From contig JAIPMN010001849.1 of NCBI GenBank assembly GCA_020650975.1, forward strand, positions 294-38,209: 37,916 bases of DNA, in the 5' to 3' direction. The stretch's first letter is position 1, and every line of letters starts with the position of its first letter. The notes under the pieces are model-generated. The model had not been told where the DNA came from. It saw only the letters and a list, made by a program, of their open reading frames with translations, and ran no database searches. The DNA comes from Apostichopus californicus. Taxonomy: Eukaryota > Echinodermata > Holothuroidea > Aspidochirotida > Stichopodidae. Position numbers and translations under genes: made by a program. Of the stretch, positions 11,201 through 23,200 are shown piece by piece.

Positions 11201-14200
11201 GTTGTGAATGACAAGCTGTCTCCTACCTGTAGATGATGATGGTGGTGATGAAGATGATGATGTTGATGATGATGGTGGTGGTGGTGGTAGTGGTGATGAT
11301 GATCGTGGTGATGATAATGATGGTGGTAGTGGTGATGATGGTGGTGATGCTGATGATGATGGTGGAGATGGCAGTGATGGTGATGATGGTGGTGGTGGTG
11401 ATGATGATGATGATGGTGATGGTGATGATGATGATGGTGGTAGTGGTGATGATGGTGGTGATGATGGTGGTGATGGTGATGATGGCGGTGATGATGGTGA
11501 TGGTGGTGGTGGTGATGATGATGGTGATGATGATGGTGATGATGATGATGATGGTGATGATGATGGTGGTGATGGTGGTTGTGATGATGATGGTGGTGAT
11601 GATGATAATGATGATGAGGATGATGAATGTGGTGATGATGGTGGTGATGATGATAGAGATGGTGATGATGATAGAGATGGTGATGGAGATGATAATGGTG
11701 GTGATGATGATGGTGATGATAGACAAAATTCTTTCACTAATTTAACTAGATTGTTATATCGATCAGGTAACTTAGTGAAAAACTTTAGGGAAAAAAATGA
11801 CAAAACCTCTGTTCTTTCTGGTATAAAATTGAATTGTGTAGACTTTCAGACATAAGATGGTATTAACGTTTCATTATAAGATTCAGATGATATTATCTCT
11901 TACTTTGAACAGAGCACGTAACCCTAGATACAGCACGTTCAGAGCACCAGGTGGAGGAGATGGGTGTGGCTGAAGACTACCAGGCACTTTCCTCAAGAGA
12001 AGAGGCTGATTTGGAGAGAATGATGAATGAGTGTGAATATGCAATTGGAAATGCAGAGGCATTTGTTGAGAGATTGGCAAATGATTTATCAGTCCTGGAT
12101 GGTGTAAGCATTCTTTGTCTTTTTTTCATTCCTCCCTCCTTTTATTTGTAGTACACCAGTGTGCATTTATTGTGTGAATGAATGGTTATAATGGTACATT
12201 CATTATGCTGAGAGATTCTAATCAGAGATGAGGATTAAGTTTCTTTTATTTCTCTTTTTCATTTCTCTTTAGGCAAATATTCATTCCATCATTGAATCAC
12301 AGCAGAAAGTAGCAGATCTGATGACTCTTCTCGATGAATCGTTAAAAGATATCAATAGCCTGGAGAAAAGTCTGGATAGCTACGATGACAAACTTGAAGT
12401 AAGTATTTCACATGTTTAATAGTCATATCAGTATTTCATGTTGTGAGATGGATGAGATGGATGAATAATTCTATGGATGTAGAGTGATTACTGGATGATC
12501 TGATTTGTTCTTTCCTGTAGTGGATACGAGCTCACATGTTTAATAGTGATATCAGTATTTCATGTTGTGAGATGGATTCATCCATGGTATAATTCTATGG
12601 ATGTAGAGTGATAACTGGATGATCTGATTTGTTCTTTCCTGTAGTGGATACGAGCTCACATGTTTCATAGTGATATCAGTATTTCATGTTGTGAGATGGA
12701 TTCATCCATGGTATAATTCTATGGTTGTAGAGTGGTAACCGATCTGACTTGTTCTTTCCTGTAGTGGATACGAGCTCACATGTTTAATAGTGATATCAGT
12801 ATTTCATGTTGTGAGATGGATTCATCCATGGTATAATTCTATGGTTGTAGAGTGGTAACCGGATCTGATTTGTTCTTTCCTGTAGTGGATACGAGCTCAC
12901 ATGTTTAATAGTCATATCAGTATTTCATGTTGTGAGATGGATTCATCCATGGTATAATTCTATGGTTGTAGAGTGGTAACCGGATCTGATTTGTTCTTTC
13001 CTGTAGTGGATACGAGCTCACATGTTTAATAGTGATATCAGTATTTCATGTTGTGAGATGGATTCATCCATGGTATAATTCTATGGTTGTAGAGTGGTAA
13101 CCGATCTGATTTGTTCTTTCCTGTAGTGGATACGAGCTCACATGTTTAATAGTCATATCAGTATTTCATGTTGTGAGATGGATTCATCCATGGTATAATT
13201 CTATGGTTGTANNNNNNNNNNNNNNNNNNNNNNNNNNNNNNNNNNNNNNNNNNNNNNNNNNNNNNNNNNNNNNNNNNNNNNNNNNNNNNNNNNNNNNNNN
13301 NNNNNNNNNNNNNNNNNNNNNNNNNNNNNNNNNNNNNNNNNNNNNNNNNNNNNNNNNNNNNNNNNNNNNNNNNNNNNNNNNNNNNNNNNNNNNNNNNNNN
13401 NNNNNNNNNNNNNNNNNNNNNNNNNNNNNNNNNNNNNNNNNNNNNNNNNNNNNNNNNNNNNNNNNNNNNNNNNNNNNNNNNNNNNNNNNNNNNNNNNNNN
13501 NNNNNNNNNNNNNNNNNNNNNNNNNNNNNNNNNNNNNNNNNNNNNNNNNNNNNNNNNNNNNNNNNNNNNNNNNNNNNNNNNNNNNNNNNNNNNNNNNNNN
13601 NNNNNNNNNNNNNNNNACATGTTTAATAGTGATATCAGTATTTCATGTTGTGAGATGGATTCATCCATGGTATAATTCTATGGTTGTAGAGTGATTACTG
13701 GATCTGTTCTCTGCTTTCCTGTAGCAGGTAGGAGCTCACATGTTTAATAGTGATATCAGTATTTCATGTTGTGAGATGGATTCATCCATGGAATAATTCT
13801 ATGGATGTAGAGTGATTACTGGATCTGATTTGTTCTTTCCTGTAGTGGATACGAGCTCACATGTTTAATAGTGATATCAGTATTTCATGTTGTGAGATGG
13901 ATTCATCCATGGTATAATTCTATGGTTGTAGAGTGGTAAACGGATCTGATTTGTTCTTTCCTGTAGTGGGTACGAGCTCACATGTTTAATAGTCATATCA
14001 GTATTTCATGTTGTGAGATGGATTCATCCATGGTATAATTCTATGGTTGTAGAGTGGTAACCGATCTGATTTGTTCTTTCCTGTAGCGGGTACGAGCTCA
14101 CATGTTTAATAGTCATATCAGTATTTCATGTTGTGAGATGGATTCATCCATGGTATAATTCTATGGTTGTAGAGTGGTAACCGGATCTGATTTGTTCTTT

Positions 14201-17200
14201 CCTGTAGCGGGTACGAGCTCACATGTTAAATAGTCAGATCAGTATTTCATGTTGTGAGATGGATTCATCCATGGTATAATTCTATGGATGTAGAGTGGTA
14301 ACCGGATCTGATTTGTTCTTTCCTGTAGCGGGTACGAGCTCACATGGAGGTGATGGAACAAAAGGATTCAATGATTCAGATTCAAAGGCAAAATCATCAG
14401 AAACTGATTTCATGCCTCAATGAGGTCACCAGTAGTCTAGATATTAGTGAGAAGAACCAGAAAGCCCTGCAGGAGACACAGATTGGAACCTTAAAAGGAT
14501 TCCGTGATTGTAAGGAAGCCTCCAGAGCCCTTCAGACAGCCATGAAAACAGAACTACCACCAGGTATTAGATTTATACAAAAAAATATCTTGAAATGGCA
14601 TGCATTATTTACACAAGTTTCAAATGAATTATTTCTCTTGTTATAATTGGTAGAATGGTTGTGGACTGTCTGCTTTTCATAATACTTTAGAAAAGTTGAT
14701 GCAGCCCCCTTCAGAAATTAAACACACAAAATTGTGAAGCAATGTTGAAAGCTCTCATTGCAGTTTTAGAAAGTGACAGTTAACTTTCAAGAATACAACA
14801 AATTAATAATTAATTAGCCAAGTTTTAAACATGGCATCTGATCAATTATGGTCTGTTAAGTAATTGGTTAATTAATATCGTAATATGGTAATATTGTTAA
14901 TTATAGATTAGACATGGCATCTGGTGAAAAATGAAATGAATGGCCTGTTTTGTGGGATCATTAAATGTTTTTCATTACATACTTTACAGTATCACAAGTT
15001 TCAGTTTTAACTGATACATTTTTCAGGTCTAGAAAAACTCCAAGCTGTGACTGACCAACGGCAGCTCTTGAGCAGTTTACAAGAAACATTTTCTAAGAGA
15101 CTTGCCAAACACTTGAATGGGATATTCATTCAGCAGGTATGTGCTGATGTTTTATTTAGTTTCTTTAGGGGTGCACCATAACATTTACCTGTTGGTATAT
15201 GTAAGTATTGTTCTACTATAGAATAGCTGTACCAATGAATTGCAATAATAACTTGTTCATGCATTCTTTTTATGTGAATTAGGCTCAGCATAGGTAGATA
15301 GTGTTTGAAGAGTTATGTTAAAGTGCTGCTATTTATTAGTAACAGATGTCAGCTGTATGTCAGTCATGGAAGGACCTAACAATACATTCTGTTCACTGTT
15401 CATTAGTTCAGTGGCGAACATTACATTGCAGACCAAACCACTCACCTTTTATCATATTAGCAAATAGACGTTTTCAGTACAGTACAGTACGTACAGTACA
15501 TCATTGACTAATCTCCCACCATGTCTCCATCCACTTGTGGACTTAGGGTCAACATATTTCTCCAGACTGGTGGACCAGGTCTGTAGCAGTTAAGTATGCA
15601 GTCTGTTCATGAACCAGTTTGACCAAATATAACGTTCCTTAAATGGTTGGTTCGTTAACGTAAAAGTCTTTTGTGTCTTGTTAATTATGAGAAGAAAACA
15701 AATGTTGCTTAAATAAACTGTCACACCAGCTTTCTCTCCTCTTAGGGCAACGAAATGAGCGAGAATCTTGCAACCGGCCAATTGTGCTTACCTAAGCATA
15801 GTGGATACCACAAGGAACTACGACCTTACTCTGAACTCATGCAGTGGCTGAAATGGGCTGATAAAGATGCCTACTATAAACTGTCCAAGGTATTGGATTT
15901 TTTCTTTTAGTCAATGACATGTCTCACACACTGAAAAGACCTCAATTGAACACACATCATTTGTCCTCATTACCAAGCTCACAGCAAATCAATATCACAA
16001 ACTGCAAGCCAAGCTGTGTATGAACCTATCAGTGTTCCCAAAAACAGATCGGTGAGGCTCAAAGAATTGAAAGTACTAGGTCAGACAGGTTTTTCTTGGT
16101 TTGTAAACTTCTGTGCCTTATCAGCTGACAGTTATTTCTCTGTGTAATTTGCTTCATTTAGTTTAACTGATGGTTGCGTATTGGCTTAGGAATGCTGAAG
16201 TTGGTGACCTACAGACATAAATGGATGAAATGCTAAAGTTATTAATAAGAGTTAACCTGAAAACAATGTTTGTACCTAGTTAAACCCTTTCAATGTTCAT
16301 AATACTTAAATTCAGTCTCATACAAGTATCACTGACTTCTTTTACCAGGTATACATAGACTCAATCAGTAAACTGTATGAACGAGAACTCCAGGAATTCT
16401 TTGAGAAAGCGAGGCAGGCGCTTCAGTTCAAACCTAAGTCAACTGACGGAAAGAAACATGGTCTAGGGAAAGAAGGTAAAGGATCTGCTGGAGATTTATC
16501 AAAGCTTGGAACAAGATCTGGGAAGCTCAGCTCCCTGCAAGACACCAGGGGATCCGACCAGGATCTAACTGGCAGGCAGAAGTTTGATGTGGCAAGTATA
16601 TATAAATAGCCTTAATTGCCAGTTGTGGCAAGGATATTCAACTAGCCTGGATTGCCAGTTGTGGCAAGTATATTAAACTAGCCTGGATTGCCAGTTGTGG
16701 CAAGTATATTCAACTAGCCTGGATTGCCAGTTGTGGCAAGTATATTCAACTAGCCTGGATTGCCAGTTATGGCAAGTATATTCAAATAGCCTGGATTGCC
16801 AGTTGTGGCAAGTATATTCAAATATCCTGGATTGCCAGTTGTGGCAAGTATATTCAACTAGCCTGGATTGCCAGTTGTGGCAAGTATATTCAAATAGCCT
16901 GGATTGCCAGTTGTGGCAAATATATTCAACTAGCCTGGATTGCCAGTTGTGGCAAGTATATTAAACTAGCCTGGATTGCCAGTTGTGGCAAGTATATTAA
17001 ACTAGCCTGGATTGCCAGTTGTGGCAAGTATATTCAACTAGCCTGGATTGCCAGTTGATGGTGAAAGGATTAAACTCTGAATCGCTCAACTGATGGTGTC
17101 TTTTTGGTTATAGTTTTCAATTAATATCGTATGCATGTAATTCCCCTGTACAGTGGTATGGAATGGACAGTTTACATCAAAGCCTTCCTGTAAAATGTAA

Positions 17201-20200
17201 AAATGGCTCTTCCTTTGCAAGAACTATTTAGATCTGTTTGCCTCCTATGTTTTATCTTCTATCGAAGGATATTGAATGAAATAGAAGTTGTTGTTGTTTT
17301 AGAGAGGATGACCTCACTGCTTTTAAAGTTTACTTTATACTTGATAAGCTGAAATATGTAGATAAGTGGTTGCACTACCAGTCCAGTATGCAAGTCTGTG
17401 TTGAGTAGAAAGACTATTAACTATGTTAAACATGCTGGTACTATTGTTTAGATAAGCTGCCCTTATTGAACACTTATCTGAATAAGATGCTTGTATTAAT
17501 TCTAAGAGTGTTATGTACTGTTGTTGAGACAAAACCATTGATCACAGTAGCCGTACGATGATTTTACAGGTTTTACTAGACGTGTATACATGGCAGGTTG
17601 TTGTTTTTAGCTATAGTTAGTCTTATTCTAGTAGTAAAAGTAATGTATATTTTGGCATGGTAGTGTGTAAGTATCAGTTGTTTCATGTCTTGGATACACT
17701 TTCCTTTCTTTCAGGTGTTTTCCCAGATTCTATCAGAATTGAATCCTGTTTGCAAAGATGAACAGGACTTTGCTACGGAATTCTTTGGATACACTGAAGG
17801 CATAGATCCTGAGGTACAATTTCTAACTTCATCACCACATATAAGTACTGTAAAGCAATGCTGTTGGTATGGTGAAAAACTTACAGCAACACACATAAGT
17901 ACTGTAAAGCAATGTGGTTGGTATGGTTAAAAACTTACAGCAACACATATATATCTATAAATCAATACTATAAATCAGTACTATAAATCAATGCGGTTGG
18001 TATTGACAAAAACTTACAGCAACACATATAAGTACTGTTAAGCAATGCGGTTGATATGGTTAAAAACTTACAGCAACACATATAAGTACTGTTAAGCATG
18101 CAGTTGGTATGGTTAAAATCTTACAGCAACACATATAAGTACTGTTAAGCAATGCGGTTTTATGGTTAGAACTTACAGCAACACACATAAGTACTGTAAA
18201 GCAATGCAGTAGGTATGGTTAAAAACTTGCAGCAACACATAAGTACTGTTAAGCAATGCGGTTGGTATGGTTAAAAACTAACAGCAACACATATAAGTAC
18301 TGTAAAGCAATGTGGTTGGTATGTTAGCAACACATTAGTGATTAATAGTTCCTTGAACTGGTTGCACAAAGGATACAAATTAGCTGTGTTTAAAATATTA
18401 CAATGGTCAGTATTTGGAGGGTGGAGGTAGTCAGAAGTCACAGTATTTTGGATACTGTATAATCAAGGATCATGTCCAACTTTAATTTGAACTTGACATT
18501 TTAATGTATTGTATAATCATGAACAGAAACTACCTGGAAAATTTCTGAACAAATTTTGAAAGAACAAAGAACTTAAATAATGAATTGTACCATGGTGGGT
18601 GGAGTGAATTAGGGTGCACTTAAGATTTTGAATTGGCAATGTTTTACTGATTGCCAAATTAATTCCTCATTATTACATATCTATCTTTTGCAATGTATTT
18701 AATAGCTACATGTACATCTGTGTTGTTTGATATTTTGTTGAAACTCTAGGCATCATTCAATGCACACAGTTAGTATCTATGGAGTTACTGGTATATCGTA
18801 CTAGTATGAAAAATATGGCTGCAAGAAAGTATAACAAGAGAATATTTCTTCATTTATTTTATATTAGACACACAGAAAAGAACACTAAACAATTGTTCAT
18901 TAGAGATTGTTTACTCATCTTATAGCTTCACACTAAAAATCAATAGATTTGCTAGCATATCAAGTGAGGCTCACTTTACATTGCTATGGTAAAAGCACAA
19001 AATATAGGATTCCACCATCATACTAGTCTTATTTCTTCCTGTTTACCCTCAAAATAAACGTTTCTTTTCTTCCCTTCAGATTGATGAATTTGATGGGGGT
19101 TTCATGAGTCGACATAAGAAGATTGAGTGAGTTTTGAATTCATTGCTTCTGTTGCTGTATGGCACTGTACACATTTGCATGTTGAAAGAGTGGTTTGCAG
19201 TGACTTTAGTGTACAAACAAATGTGTCAGGCATGTATTTGTGATGTGCATAAAACCTGTTTCATGGTTTCTTGTGTTTGTCTTCTCATATTCCAGTTGAA
19301 AGCTCAGCTCATGTTACTTATGTAATTCCTGTAATCAATGCAATCAATACTCCAGTCTGTGTATGACAGCACAAGATATATGTATAATGTATCTGCAAAA
19401 CAGTAGATAAATGCTTTGAATTATTCTCCAGTTTGTTTGGGTTATGCACCTTAAACACTTCTGACATTTGAAGACAGAGTTAGAGCAAGACCTGAGAGAA
19501 TTTAAGGTGTTAAGGACTGACTTAGATGAAACATTTCCATCATGGGAAGGGGATGACAGGACAGTCTACTCCATGTCCGGGATTTCAATGATTTACTTAC
19601 ATTATACTATCTAAGAATGACAGTTTAACGTTGCAAATTTAAAATAAAAACCTTCGCCCAGGAGATGTGTCTCAGTAAACAAGAATTGCTTTGTTTAACA
19701 AGTGAAAAGAGTTTTGTGAACTCATTAGATTAGGTGTAATTGGGTTGACTACAAATGTTGTGTGGTTTTAATGCATCATTGGTATGTTGTCATGGTTATA
19801 TAAAGAAAACAGGAAATTGGGAGGAGCAGAAAAATAAGAGTTTAGAGTTAAGATGTTCATCAATAGACATATCTCACCCTGACACACTGTAATTGATGAC
19901 TCGAGGAAGGTTTGACTATAGTTGAGGTAAAGGAGACACCTAAAACTTTAATACATGCTAAAAGCTGTATCAACATATGTCTGTGGTGTGCCGATTACTC
20001 CATAAGTAAAATAAACCTGTGTTAACGTATAATAGTTAACAGGTTTGAACTATGAAACTATTAGGGCTACAATTAGTATCTAATGCAGTACATATCTCAA
20101 TAAGTAGAATTCATAAGCCTCACTTCTATATTGAAACTACAATTTATAAGCCTCACTTCTTTATTGAAACTACAATTTATAAGCCTCACTTCTTTATTGA

Positions 20201-23200
20201 AACTACAATTTATAAGCCTCACTTCTTTATTGAAACTACAATTTATAGGCAAATTCACTTCACAATCTTGAACAATCAAGTAAGGTAATCATATTATATC
20301 AGAACTTTTTTCTTGTGTTTTATTAATAAATTTTATCAGCATCTTTTTTTTTTGCAAATGAATGCAATACGAACAAGTTCCTAACCAGTGTATTAAACAT
20401 GTATATCATGGATGAATAGACAAATTATGTGGATTGACCTAATATTGAACACAAAACCCCAATTGTTTTTGGAAGAAGTCAAAGATCATTGGAGGTCAAC
20501 AGAAGTGAATGTCTGAAAAACCTTACAAACATAATAACTTCAAAAGTAAAACTTGAATGAACTCCATACATGGTATGTGCACCCAACTTGGTTAGTACAA
20601 GAATGATATTGTTTTCTGTGTAGTTCAACCATCATTTGAAGTCAACAGAGATCAAAGTCTCAAAACATTAGTTGCAGAACTGAAGCTTGGATGAACATTA
20701 TATGTCAATCCATCTTATCCTATCAATTGTTTTATAGTGAAATATCACTTTAGGTCACCAGAGATCAGGGTATGAACAATTTGTAAGCTTGTAAAGCTTG
20801 AATAAACTCCATGATAGGCGATCACAAAAACCTGGTGTGATCAGTTTATATATTAAAACTATAAATATTAAATGGGGCTGCAAAAAATCAGGAATTAGCC
20901 TGTTGTCATTCTGGCTGGTTGCAAATGGTATTTCTTTATCTTTATCATTTGTGCAAGAAGAAGAAGACAACTTGTGTTAGTTAAACCTCTATTATCTGAA
21001 TCAATGTATCAGCTAATGTAAAATGTGACATTAATCCCTCTCCATTATACAGATCAAGCATGTGTAAGGTTTGAGCAAAAAATGCTCAAGAAATCCTGCA
21101 AAATATTAAACAGCCAACATGTGTTACATATCTTTATGTCATCAAAATGGATTACACTGCTGCTCTTTGTTATCATTTGCCTATCATTCTGTAGCTAAAC
21201 AGAGGTGATGGTTGACTTCCCCCCCCCCTTCCTCTCCCTTCCTCTCCCCTCCCATCATCCTTCATATTACCCCAGAGAGGAAGATTGACATTGTCAGACT
21301 ATGTAGGTGACTGTTCTCATTACTGTACAACACTAGACTGGTTCATTTGGTACAATGTTACAACACTAGACTGGTTCATTTGGTAACAATGTTACAACAC
21401 TAGACTGGTTCATTTGGTAATAATGTTACAACACTGGACTGGTTCATTTGGTAATAATGTCATTCCAGTGTTTGTAACCAATTGTAACTGCACTGTGTTG
21501 ATGATTGATGTGGCATGCTATTAACAGTGTTTTTTCGTGACTGTCTGATCCTTAAATCCTGCAGCATGAAGGCAATGCCCAATGATTTGAAGTAAGTTGT
21601 GCGCAATTCGTTTTTGATGCTCCAGCTTATGCATTAATGTCTCTGCAAAGAGATGGTTGCATTTCACGTTGATCGTTTTTGCATGTAATTAACATGATTT
21701 ACAGCTCACTCAGAACATAGCTGTTACAGCTGATCAGGAGGACTAAACTAGTGTCAACTGATTGTTTTTGAAGATCGCTGGAGATTTCCCTTGCACGTCA
21801 CCCTGCATATCCATCTGCGTGTTCTGTGTTGTCGGTCATTGTATCTGTTGTTGCTATTAGAGCTGGTGGGATCATGGGGCTATCATATCTCTTATCTATT
21901 CAAGAAGACTTCTGTGTTCTGTGTTGTCGGTCATTGTATCTGTTGTTGCTATTAGAGCTGGTGGGATCATGGGGCTATCATATCTCTAATCTATTCAAGA
22001 AGACTTCACCATATACAGCATTATACAGATCATTGTGCATCCTCTATATTATGTTAGTATGGTAGAAAAACACACTTTATTGTTGCATCTATTGGTAGAG
22101 CTGCTCATTTTCATCTGCTACATGAGTTTATGGATAATTTCTAATTGCATTTAATTTATCTCATTCATCCATTGATTAACACTTCATTAACCTTCTTATT
22201 CATTAGTATCTCTTTTCAGTTGTCTTTTCTTATACCTTTTTTCATTCTTGATTCCTTGCCGGAGGCAAAAACAATATATGTGTACATGATGGCATGGGGG
22301 TGTGTGTTACCTTTTGGCTTGTAAACACAGCAGATTTACTTTTTAGATGAGTTTGTTGGTCCACCTTAATGAGCATTTGGACTTCTATGGAGGTCAATTG
22401 CCATTTGAGGTCAACAGAGGTCAAAGACTGAAAACCTTGTAAACACAATAACTGCAAAAGTAACACTTGGATGAACTTTGTGCTTGGTATGTTAATGAAC
22501 CATATGAAGTACAATGTCTGATATAAAATGTGGCAAGGAATCATGAATCCGGTTGGCTTGTTTTATTTTTGTTTTACAAAGAGATTACAAAGGTTTGAAA
22601 GATGTCGTTATATACATTGCATTCATTGGCTTTAAGTTTATTTCACACTGGACCTTTGTTTAGTGCATATTAGTGTAATAATAAATTATTTGCTTGAGTT
22701 CTGCTAATAACAACTAAAAGTTTGGCTAAACAAATGCATGGTCATGATTGCATCATTACAAAACGTTGTCGAGATACAGGTAACAGTTTGCGTGTGTTTA
22801 TGCTGGCATGCATTATGTTGCTTTAAAGGGAGCTGTTGCATGTATTCAGTGCTTTTGATTCGTGATGTTAGTATTATTGTATTAGTTGCAACAAAAATCT
22901 TATATCAAGAAGTCACCTAAATCTTCTTTGAAGTCACAAATTCCTTCAAATATAAGTTTGAATCAGTCCCTGTATGGCTTGAGGAAGTATAGCTAAGGAT
23001 GACCCATGTTGTAAGTCGTACATATCAGCCGGAAGTTAAGGCTGGAACTGCTTCTACGTGAGATGTTTGCTTGCTTTATTTATATACTTTATTACTGGTG
23101 TTTTGTTTATTAGTGGGACAGTCTTTTATTTAATGTATTACTATGGTGTTGCTACTGAACCAGAAGAACTCAATGTGGGGTATGAAGCTTTTTCAATATA

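Larger units (their letters stand above)
14564..16348. other. EXOC1 introns 7, 8 and 9
   Basis: AT-rich introns (14564-15026, 15137-15745, 15890-16348) with only a short CAGTACAGTAC microsatellite near 15475-15500 in intron 8. Confidence 0.5.

Noticed and set aside
11208..11855. Long overlapping ORFs (Asp/Gly on +, Ser/Pro and Ile/Thr on -)
   Set aside because: All are readings of the GAT/GGT tract within intron 4 and differ only by frame; no non-repeat protein similarity.
12101..12105. GT at 12102 as the exon 5 donor
   Set aside because: It would put exon 6 out of frame with a stop after a few codons; the donor at 12104 keeps the conserved LDGANI reading.
13173..13694. ORFs spanning the N gap
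   Set aside because: Mostly unknown residues from Ns; flanks are intron 6 array.
16695..16964. ORF with a 12-residue repeat ([12 protein letters not shown])
   Set aside because: Product of the 36-bp array, whose length is a multiple of three; lies in intron 10, with stops between it and exon 10.
20052..20288. ORF with an 11-residue repeat ([11 protein letters not shown])
   Set aside because: Reading of the 33-bp array in intron 12; no start context or flanking coding signal.
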